This document shows, piece after piece, positions 58,287 through 64,000 of a DNA stretch of 64,000 nt. The notes below the pieces were generated by a model that had not been told where the DNA came from, did not search any database, and saw only the letters and a program-made list of their open reading frames with translations. Origin of the DNA: Ardenticatenaceae bacterium (lineage in GTDB: Bacteria > Chloroflexota > Anaerolineae > Promineifilales > Promineifilaceae); assembly GCA_020634435.1 (NCBI GenBank), contig JACKBS010000004.1:248001-312000 (forward strand), read 5' to 3'. The position numbers and the translations under genes are program-made. Each line of letters begins with the position of its first letter. Within the stretch, counting starts at the first letter, position 1.

Positions 58287-58979
58287 ATGAACGAACGCAT
58301 CCTGGTGGTTGATGACGAACCGAAAATTGTGAAGCTGGCGCGGGATTATCTGGAGCGCAGCGGCTATGTGGTGTTGACGGCCGGAGACGGCCGTTCCGCC
58401 CTGAGCATCGCCCGCAGTGAAAAACCAGACATGGTGGTGCTGGATTTGAACCTGCCCGAGCTGGATGGGCTGGACGTCTGCCGCACCCTGCGCCGCGAAT
58501 CGGACGTGCCCATCATCATGCTCACCGCCCGCATTGACGAAACCGACCGTCTAATTGGCCTGGAGCTGGGTGCCGATGATTACATCACCAAGCCATTTTC
58601 GCCGCGTGAACTGGTGGCCCGCGTCCGCGCCGTGCTGCGCCGGGTGCGGGGTGGACTGGTGCCCACTGAATTTATCCAGGTAGGCGACATTGAGATTGAT
58701 TTGAACGGCCACCGCGTCAGCCGCGCCGGGGAAACCGTGCAATTGACGCGCATTGAGTTCAATCTGCTGGCCATCCTGGCCCAACACGCCGGGCAAACGT
58801 TGAGCCGCGAGCAGCTGCTAGATCGGCTGCACGGTTTCTCGCAAGATAGCTACGAACGCAGCATCGACGCCCATGTGAAAAACCTGCGGCGCAAGCTGGA
58901 ATCCGATCCATCGGAGCCAATTTACATCCTCACCGTGTACGGCATTGGCTACAAGTTTAACGACGAGGTGCCCACTTGA
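58287..58979 (+). CDS. OmpR/PhoB-family response regulator
   Basis: 230 residues. Receiver domain: ILVVDDEPKIVKLARDYL (acidic pair DD), MVVLDLNLPELDGLDVCRTL (phospho-acceptor Asp), MLTARIDETDRLIGLELGAD and YITKPFSPRELVARV (Lys). The C-terminal winged helix reads LTRIEFNLLAILAQHAGQTL and ERSIDAHVKNLRRKL. It is phosphorylated by the kinase encoded just after it (TTGA overlap) and binds DNA. Targets are unknown. The ATG at 58287 is used rather than an earlier frame because it starts the receiver strand. Confidence 0.95.
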   Translation: MNERILVVDDEPKIVKLARDYLERSGYVVLTAGDGRSALSIARSEKPDMVVLDLNLPELDGLDVCRTLRRESDVPIIMLTARIDETDRLIGLELGADDYITKPFSPRELVARVRAVLRRVRGGLVPTEFIQVGDIEIDLNGHRVSRAGETVQLTRIEFNLLAILAQHAGQTLSREQLLDRLHGFSQDSYERSIDAHVKNLRRKLESDPSEPIYILTVYGIGYKFNDEVPT

Positions 58980-60166
58980 AGCCCAACAAAGAGTGGCGGC
59001 GGTACCGTGGTGGGCCGCCGTGGGAGCGTGAGGGATGGGAGCTGCCGGAGCACATGCGTCGCTCATCGGAGCATGCTCACTGGCGCGGCCGACGCGGCAT
59101 GTTTTTTCGCTTTCTCACCCTGTTTGGCTTGCTAGTCACCCTGGTGGCGGGTGGCATGACGATTGTGGCTTTGTTGATCACGCGGCTGGCAGAGGGAAAT
59201 GCGGGAACGGCCGTAATCGTCTGGATTAGCGGTTGTGGTCTGGCGCTGGCGTTGCCGCTGATGGCTGTCGTTCTGGCTTACCGCACGTTTCGCCGGGTCG
59301 CTACGCCCCTGGCGGCCATCATGAACGCCGCCGACGCTGTGGCCGAAGGTGACCTGAGCGTGCGCGTGCCGGAGTTTCCCCGGCGCAACGAATTCACCCG
59401 GCTGGCCCACTCGTTCAACAACATGACCGAAGAGCTGGAGCGGGCCGACCAGCAGCGGCGCAACCTCACTGCCGACGTGGCCCACGAGTTGCGCACGCCA
59501 CTGCATATCATTCAGGGCAATTTGGAAGGCGTGCTGGACGGCGTCTACGAGCCCACGCCGGAGCACATTGAGGCGACGCTGGACGAAACGCGGCTGCTGG
59601 CCCGACTGGTCGAAGATTTGCACACGCTCTCCCTGGCCGATGCCGGGCAGTTGCCGCTAAAAATGGAACCGGTGAACGTGGCCGATTTGCTGGCCGATGT
59701 AGCCACGAGCTTTTCGGTACAGGCTGAGGCGCAGGGAGTGGAGATTGGGGTGGAAACGGCCGTCTTGCCCCCCAATACGCAAATCCAGGGGGACGCGGGT
59801 CGCTTGGATCAGGTACTCAGTAATTTGGTGGTGAATGCGCTGAGGCATACACCGAGAGACGGCCGTATCACCCTCAGCGCCAAATTAGTCGATGATGGCG
59901 TGCAAATTCAGGTCACGGACACAGGTGAAGGCATCTCTGAGGAAGATTTGCCTTTTGTGTTTGAGCGTTTCTGGCGAGGGGACCGGGCGCGCACGCACAG
60001 CGGAGGGGCTGGCGGCGGTTTGGGTTTGGCGATTGTCAAGCAGATGGTGGTGGCGCATCAGGGTCAAATTTCGGTTAGTAGTACCCCCAATCAAGCTACC
60101 ACGTTTACACTGACGTTACCCTTAAGTGCGACGCACCTCCGAGGTGCGTCGCACTTGGCTGACTAG
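58976..60166 (+). CDS. Sensor histidine kinase with HAMP domain
   Basis: 396 residues, starting with TTG in a TTGA overlap with the regulator. Two membrane helices (FFRFLTLFGLLVTLVAGGMT; VIVWISGCGLALALPLMAVV) flank almost no loop, so there is no extracytoplasmic sensor. HAMP follows (RRVATPLAAIMNAADAVAEG), then the H-box VAHELRTPLHIIQG (phospho-His), the N-box NLVVNALRHTPRDG, DTGEGISEEDLPFVFERF and GGGLGLAIVKQM. The last residues SATHLRGASHLAD are encoded by the REP-like hairpin at 60124, which replaced the original end. Confidence 0.93.
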   Translation: MKPNKEWRRYRGGPPWEREGWELPEHMRRSSEHAHWRGRRGMFFRFLTLFGLLVTLVAGGMTIVALLITRLAEGNAGTAVIVWISGCGLALALPLMAVVLAYRTFRRVATPLAAIMNAADAVAEGDLSVRVPEFPRRNEFTRLAHSFNNMTEELERADQQRRNLTADVAHELRTPLHIIQGNLEGVLDGVYEPTPEHIEATLDETRLLARLVEDLHTLSLADAGQLPLKMEPVNVADLLADVATSFSVQAEAQGVEIGVETAVLPPNTQIQGDAGRLDQVLSNLVVNALRHTPRDGRITLSAKLVDDGVQIQVTDTGEGISEEDLPFVFERFWRGDRARTHSGGAGGGLGLAIVKQMVVAHQGQISVSSTPNQATTFTLTLPLSATHLRGASHLAD

Positions 60167-60180
60167 GTGCGTCGCACTTT
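60124..60180. repeat. REP-like palindrome left of the RAYT gene
   Basis: AAGTGCGACGCACCTC and GAGGTGCGTCGCACTT (60124-60156) form a perfect 16-bp stem with a one-base loop. Another half-unit, AGGTGCGTCGCACTTT, follows at 60165-60180. The kinase gene ends inside it. Confidence 0.85.
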
Positions 60181-60190
60181 CCCGCCACTA

Positions 60191-60775
60191 TCAATCGTCA
60201 TACAAATATCCTTTCAACTCCTCCGGTAAAGCGTTCCGATCTCGCAAATAATCCTCAACAAACTCTATGTACTGACCGCTTTCCGGGAAAAAGTCCTGCA
60301 CAAAGTCGCGATCAACCAATGTGCCGGGTCGCACACCGATCCATTCTTGGTAGTTTGAATACGGCCAATCCTCCAGCCGCTGGACTAGACCGTGCTTTAC
60401 CGGATTAGCATGGATGTAGCGGCAAAGATGGAGCAGGTAATTGTCATTATGAACCGGTTTAGGCTTGAAGTTGCCTTCAAACAAGGTGCCCGAATGTTGG
60501 TACCGCTTGTTGTACGCCTTCACGTAGCTGTTGAAAACGCGCTGGGGTAGCAAGCTGGCGGGGTGGTCTCCATCCTGGCGCAGCAGGAAGTGGTAATGGT
60601 TGGGCAGAAGGCAATAGGCGATGATGGTGATGGCCAACTTTTGCGCAAAATGCTTCATCTTGCCCAGGACAAAGAGGTAATTGTCCGGCTCGCGGAAAAT
60701 TGATAACCGGTGCGCACCGCGATTATAGATGTGGTAATGGTGGCCGGGTTGATAGCTTTCTTGTTTGATGCGCAT
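60191..60775 (-). CDS. REP-associated tyrosine transposase (RAYT, Y1/HUH type)
   Basis: 194 residues. The start YQPGHHYHIYNRGAHRLSIF is the family motif; LPNHYHFLLRQDGD holds the HUH pair (His-Tyr-His); YNKRYQHSGTLFEGNFKPKP holds the catalytic Tyr region; YIHANPVKHGLV follows. RAYTs nick and move REP sequences in their own genome. Matching REP-like palindromes lie on both sides (60124-60156 and 60789-60821), forming a REP-RAYT unit, and a stray copy lies at 55747. No IS200-type ends are needed. The frame is intact, so it may be active. Confidence 0.92.
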   Translation of the reverse strand: MRIKQESYQPGHHYHIYNRGAHRLSIFREPDNYLFVLGKMKHFAQKLAITIIAYCLLPNHYHFLLRQDGDHPASLLPQRVFNSYVKAYNKRYQHSGTLFEGNFKPKPVHNDNYLLHLCRYIHANPVKHGLVQRLEDWPYSNYQEWIGVRPGTLVDRDFVQDFFPESGQYIEFVEDYLRDRNALPEELKGYLYDD

Positions 60776-60788
60776 GCGTGGTTCCCTT

Positions 60789-60821
60789 AAGTGCGACGCA
60801 CCTTAAAGGTGCGTCGCACTT
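60789..60821. repeat. REP-like palindrome right of the RAYT gene
   Basis: AAGTGCGACGCACCTT and AAGGTGCGTCGCACTT form a perfect 16-bp stem with a one-base loop. The corrinoid-protein gene ends inside it (ASATHL, stop at 60803). Confidence 0.85.
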
Positions 60822-61483
60822 GCCAGCAGCTGTTGGCAGAGGCGCACGCCGGACATGGCGTCGTTGAGCCAGTAATCCGCGCCAACGTATTTGCTAACCT
60901 GTTCGTTGAGCTGGTTACCCCCAATGACGATGGGAATGCTGTTAATTTCGGGATCGCCGGTCATGCGGAGAAGATCGATCGTTTCCTTCATGGCGTCGTA
61001 GGAACTGGTGAGCAGCCCCGACAAACCAATGATGTTCGGCCGTACCTGGATGGCTTGCAGCAAAAACTCGGAGGGCGGCACATCAACACCTAAATCGTGC
61101 ACCGAAAAGCCGTAGCAGGTGAGCAGCATACTCAGGTTGTTTTTACCGATGTCGTGAATATCGCCGCGCACGGTGCCAATCAAAATGGTACCGGATTCTT
61201 TGCCAGTAAACTGCTCCACGATGATCGGCTGCACAATTTCCACCACTTCGCGGAAGATTTCCCCAGCCATGATCAGCCCGGACAAATAATACTCCTGCCG
61301 CTCATACCGTTCGCCAACTTGTCGCAGCCCTTCCTGGCAATCTTCGATGATCATCAGCGGGTCATGCCCTTGCGCTACGCGCTTCTCAACCAGGGCCAGC
61401 ACTTCGTTTTCGTTCAGGTCGGCTACATGCGCTATGAGGATTTGTCGTTCCGATTCAGTAGGATGGGAGTAGGGATTACTCAT
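60803..61483 (-). CDS. Corrinoid (B12-binding) methyl carrier protein, MtbC/MttC-like
   Basis: 226 residues. An N-terminal helical cap (QILIAHVADLNENEVLALVE, GEIFREVVEIVQPIIVEQF) is followed by the B12-binding fold with IGTVRGDIHDIGKNNLSML (DxHxxG, lower ligand His), VDVPPSEFLLQAIQVRPNII-GLSGLLTSSYDAMKE and IPIVIGGNQLNEQ. Such carriers receive methyl groups from substrate-specific methyltransferases (methylamines, methanol, aromatic ethers). It overlaps the GntR gene by 8 bases. The last residues (SATHL) come from the REP hairpin. The methyltransferase partner is not visible in the window. Confidence 0.9.
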   Translation of the reverse strand: MSNPYSHPTESERQILIAHVADLNENEVLALVEKRVAQGHDPLMIIEDCQEGLRQVGERYERQEYYLSGLIMAGEIFREVVEIVQPIIVEQFTGKESGTILIGTVRGDIHDIGKNNLSMLLTCYGFSVHDLGVDVPPSEFLLQAIQVRPNIIGLSGLLTSSYDAMKETIDLLRMTGDPEINSIPIVIGGNQLNEQVSKYVGADYWLNDAMSGVRLCQQLLASATHL

Positions 61484-62258
61484 CTTTTTTGCCCTCTTGA
61501 ATACCGATTTGGGTGGAAAAACGAAGCTGATCGCTGTGGAAAATGAACCAGCCCCAACTAAGCGGCCGTTCATCAAAATCGTAAAAAAGATGTTCCAAAT
61601 AAAAAGCGGCCGAAGGCAGCGGTGCGCGCAAAATGTTGGCTTCTTCCGCATTCAGCAAGGTGGCTTCGATGGTAAGCTGGCCGCGTTTGAGGGAATGGTT
61701 GACCGCGTTGGAGAAAAGGCCGCGCAGCGAGGTAACGTCCATTTCTGCTTCCACGATGGGGCGGGTGGGGTCGTAGATGAGGTAGGCGCGGTGGTAAAAA
61801 ATGGGATGTCCTACGCGCGTGAGCAAACGGCGAATGTAGATGGTGTTGGCGCCCACGTTGATGTTTAGCTTGCGGGCAACACGCTCATCGGCAGATACCA
61901 CGCGGACTTCCAGCAGCTTTACGGCCGTTTCTGCCGCATCCTGAAACAATGCCTGTAATTCGTGGAGGTCGAAAACGGCCGTTCCTAACTCCAATGGCTT
62001 CACAAAGGTACCCTTTCCCTGAGCGGTATTCACCACGCCCTGGTCCGATAGCAAGTTGATTGAGCGGCGTACCGTCATTGGGCTGATGCCGTAGGTGCGG
62101 CACAGCTGCGCTTCAGACGGCAGCTGGTCGCCAGGGCGGAAGGCCCCTTCGGCAATCTGGCGGCGCAGGATGTTGGCCAGCTGGGCATAGGCTGGTTCGC
62201 AGGCATCCCGGTCAATTTGATCCGATTTGGCTGGAGAGATAATCATTTCGGGCATCAC
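61476..62258 (-). CDS. GntR-family regulator, HutC/UTRA subfamily
   Basis: 260 residues. The winged helix is AYAQLANILRRQIAEGAFRP, GDQLPSEAQLCRTYGISPMT-VRRSINLLSDQGVV, the exact GntR signature. The UTRA ligand domain (100-250) has NTIYIRRLLTRVGHPIFYHR and LPSAAFYLEHLFYDFDERPL. It should bind a small effector and control the corrinoid genes. The start is GTG at 62258 (or ATG at 62255); TAAAAT lies 9 bases before the GTG. It is cotranscribed with the corrinoid protein gene; the DUF1638/RamA genes diverge. Confidence 0.92.
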   Translation of the reverse strand: MMPEMIISPAKSDQIDRDACEPAYAQLANILRRQIAEGAFRPGDQLPSEAQLCRTYGISPMTVRRSINLLSDQGVVNTAQGKGTFVKPLELGTAVFDLHELQALFQDAAETAVKLLEVRVVSADERVARKLNINVGANTIYIRRLLTRVGHPIFYHRAYLIYDPTRPIVEAEMDVTSLRGLFSNAVNHSLKRGQLTIEATLLNAEEANILRAPLPSAAFYLEHLFYDFDERPLSWGWFIFHSDQLRFSTQIGIQEGKKDE

Positions 62259-62334
62259 AAACTATCCATTTTATCCATGTTACGGTACATAGAAGACTAT
62301 TTTCTGATCTTTTTTGAGAAAAAGAAATAGCTTC

Positions 62335-62395
62335 TTGACAACTTCCCTATATAAGTATAAATTACCGTGTAGACAAACTTCCCTATATAAGTATA
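62335..62395 (+). promoter_or_regulatory. Two 19-bp direct repeats over a divergent promoter
   Basis: ACTTCCCTATATAAGTATA occurs at 62341-62359 and again at 62377-62395, 36 bp apart. TTGACA (62335-62340) precedes the first and TAGACA (62370-62375) the second, each with TA-rich -10-like sequence 17-18 bases on. Each repeat holds ACTT-N8-AAGT. They are candidate operators of the adjacent GntR regulator. Confidence 0.7.
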
Positions 62396-62441
62396 TAAGT
62401 CTTGGGCAGTTTGTACAACTGGGGGAGCAAAAGGTGGAAGA

Positions 62442-63176
62442 ATGGAAGACGGCCGTACTAAAGTTATCGCCTGCGCCACAGTCATCGAAGAGATGCTCCC
62501 CCTCATGCCGCCCGATTTGGCCTATGAAGTTCTAGACTTTGGCCTGCACCTCGTCCCCGGCAGTTTAAAGACCCGCCTGCAAGAAGCCATTGATGCCGCT
62601 TGTGAAGATGGCTACGACACAGTCATTCTGGGCTATGGCCTCTGCTCGATGGCCGTGGTGGGGCTGCAAACGCGCACTGCCAGCGTAGTAATTCCCCGTG
62701 TCGATGATTGTATTGCCTGCTTTTTAGGCTCTCGTGAAGCATACACCGCCCAAAACAAAAAAGAGCCGGGCACCTACTATCTCACAAAAGGCTGGATCGA
62801 AGTCAGCGACACCATTTTGGATGAATACAATCGCACCGTGGCCAAATATGGTGAGGCACGTGCTGATCGCATCATGCGCGTCATGCTGGCACATTACAAA
62901 CGGTTGGTTTATATTGATACTGGTACCGATAATCAGGATCATTACCGCGAATACGCTCGTAAAGTCGCCGAGCGGTTTAATTTGCGCTTTGAAGAAGTTA
63001 AAGGTTCTGATGATCTAATTTATCGCACTATTTTTGGCCCGTGGGACGATGAATTTGTAGTTGCCAAACCGGGCCAAACAATCCAGTACACTGACTTCAA
63101 AACCAGCGCCACAACCACCAACAACCTCAACGCATTTTCACTGACGCTTCCCCAAAGGAAGGATAGCGATGCCTGA
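62442..63176 (+). CDS. DUF1638 protein
   Basis: 244 residues: KVIACATVIEEMLPLMPPDL, LHLVPGSLKTRLQEAIDAAC, DTVILGYGLCSMAVVGLQTR, VVIPRVDDCIACFLGSREAY, GTYYLTKGWIEVSD and HYREYARKVAERFNLRFEEV, the DUF1638 pattern with conserved Cys and the GYGLC loop. DUF1638 genes often lie with corrinoid methyltransferase genes, as here, but their reaction is not established. The Cys residues (GLCSM, DDCIAC) could bind metal or a corrinoid. Its last 8 bases overlap the RamA-like gene. Confidence 0.88.
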   Translation: MEDGRTKVIACATVIEEMLPLMPPDLAYEVLDFGLHLVPGSLKTRLQEAIDAACEDGYDTVILGYGLCSMAVVGLQTRTASVVIPRVDDCIACFLGSREAYTAQNKKEPGTYYLTKGWIEVSDTILDEYNRTVAKYGEARADRIMRVMLAHYKRLVYIDTGTDNQDHYREYARKVAERFNLRFEEVKGSDDLIYRTIFGPWDDEFVVAKPGQTIQYTDFKTSATTTNNLNAFSLTLPQRKDSDA

Positions 63177-64000
63177 AGCCAAAACTTTCCAGGTTCAGTT
63201 CCAACCCATTGGTAAACGCCTGGCCGCTTCACTCGATGTCTCATTGTTTGAGGCGGCCCGTGAATCGGGGCTGGATTTGGCCTCGGCTTGTGGCGGCGAG
63301 GGGAACTGCGGGCAGTGCCGCATCATGGTGCTTTCTGGGGAAACGACGCCGCCCAATTTGGATGAAGAGTTTATTCTTAGCGAGCTGGAATTGCAGCAAG
63401 GGGAGCGTTTGGCGTGCTGCACCTTCGCTCGTTCTGACCTGACCATTCAGGTGCCGCGTGAATCGCTCATTACTGGGCAGCGGCTGCAAATTGGCAGCGA
63501 CCTGCGCGAAATTGCGCCTGATCCGATGGTGCACGCCTACCTGGTGACGATGGTGCCGCCCACGCTGGAAGATATTCGCCCCGACTTTACCCGGTTGATG
63601 GATGCCCTGGCTGAAGCGCACGGGGTGACCGGGTTGTCGGCGAGTACGGCCGTTTTGCGCACCCTCTCTCCCATTCTTCGTGAAAACAATTGGCAAGTCA
63701 CGGCATTTGTCCGGGGGCAAGAGGTTGTGGGCGTGGTGGCAGGTGAGAAACGGCCGCTTGGCTTTGCCGTCGATCTGGGGACTACCAAAATCGCCGCTTA
63801 CCTGGTTGACCTGGCCACGGGCGAAGATTTGGCTTCGGCAGGGGCACCTAATCCGCAAATTGGCTACGGCGAGGATGTGATCAGCCGCCTCAACCACGTG
63901 TCGCGCAATCCTGAAGGCAGCCGCGTGCTGGCCAGCAAAGTGCGCGAGACGCTAAATGAATTGCTGGACGAACTGGTTTACCAGACCGAGGCTACTTTTG
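63169..64000 (+). CDS. RamA-like corrinoid reductive activator (2Fe-2S and ASKHA domains), cut by the window edge
   Basis: 277 residues visible. The N-terminal 2Fe-2S ferredoxin motif is ACGGEGNCGQCRIMV with ERLACC for the fourth Cys. A linker domain follows, then the ATP-binding ASKHA start PLGFAVDLGTTKIAAYLVDL, typical of DUF4445 reductive activators. Such proteins use ATP to reduce oxidised Co(II) corrinoids back to Co(I). AAAGGAAGG precedes the ATG at 63169. It would serve the corrinoid protein at 60803-61483. The C-terminal part lies outside the window. Confidence 0.92.
   Translation, partial: MPEAKTFQVQFQPIGKRLAASLDVSLFEAARESGLDLASACGGEGNCGQCRIMVLSGETTPPNLDEEFILSELELQQGERLACCTFARSDLTIQVPRESLITGQRLQIGSDLREIAPDPMVHAYLVTMVPPTLEDIRPDFTRLMDALAEAHGVTGLSASTAVLRTLSPILRENNWQVTAFVRGQEVVGVVAGEKRPLGFAVDLGTTKIAAYLVDLATGEDLASAGAPNPQIGYGEDVISRLNHVSRNPEGSRVLASKVRETLNELLDELVYQTEATF

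Noticed and set aside
1..64000. tRNA or rRNA genes
   Set aside because: No GTTCRANNC T-loop with matching acceptor stems and no rRNA core sequences were recognised by eye; a tRNA scan would settle it.

Overview
The window is about 57% GC by eye, with AT-rich intergenic hairpins. It looks like a chromosomal piece of a Chloroflexota-type bacterium, perhaps an Anaerolineae or Ardenticatenia relative. That assignment is inference. It rests on the group 3b-type NiFe hydrogenase, the DUF4129/DUF58/MoxR block, DUF2207 and SPFH membrane proteins, lipoproteins with Thr/Pro linkers, corrinoid/RamA genes and abundant intergenic stem-loop repeats. No rRNA or tRNA gene was recognised; one structured RNA (RNase P RNA) is clear.

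The most striking property is a palindromic octamer, ACGGCCGT (usually AACGGCCGTT). I counted about 115 exact copies by eye, roughly one per 550 bp, where one or two would be expected by chance. It lies mostly inside genes, where it reads as TAV, NGR or RPF/RPS. It recalls HIP1 of cyanobacteria or DNA-uptake sequences. Two copies form a perfect terminator at 31957-31991. It is almost absent from the insertion-sequence island.

Layout. 1-3.4 kb: a divergent partial gene, lepA, a TfoX C-terminal-domain protein and a decayed pyrD. 3.8-7.9 kb: an accessory island with IS481, IS630 and IS1 elements; the first two interrupt one gene that combines macro-like halves with an effector-associated domain. 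8-18.7 kb: a solute-binding protein, a glycoside-hydrolase-like protein, an M23 peptidase, FtcD, and the DUF4129/DUF58/MoxR operon. 18.8-22.7 kb: an orphan-looking DNA methylase and a TIM-barrel protein with two NBR1-like Ig domains. 22.8-27.1 kb: a membrane cluster (SPFH-HTH fusion, helical protein, zinc-ribbon protein, DUF2207). 27.2-36 kb: barstar, an IS982 remnant, RNase P RNA, small membrane proteins, a decapitated dynamin-like gene, a CrtI-like desaturase and an intact IS982. 36-48 kb: a giant beta-propeller protein, a PQQ-type sugar dehydrogenase, PPK2, DinB-ankyrin and M50-TPR proteins. 48-53 kb: a hydrogenase operon with its maturation protease, preceded by two Rex-like operators. 53-60 kb: metallophosphoesterase, oxidoreductase, hydrolase, and a two-component system. 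60-64 kb: a REP/RAYT unit and a divergent corrinoid methyl-transfer locus (corrinoid protein and GntR/UTRA regulator against DUF1638 and a RamA-like activator).

Functional links. The hydrogenase subunits form one overlapping operon, and the Rex-like sites suggest control by the NADH/NAD+ ratio. DUF4129, DUF58 and MoxR are the usual partners in a membrane/chaperone module. The RamA-like protein would reactivate the corrinoid protein; their divergent promoter carries two 19-bp direct repeats that are candidate sites for the GntR regulator.
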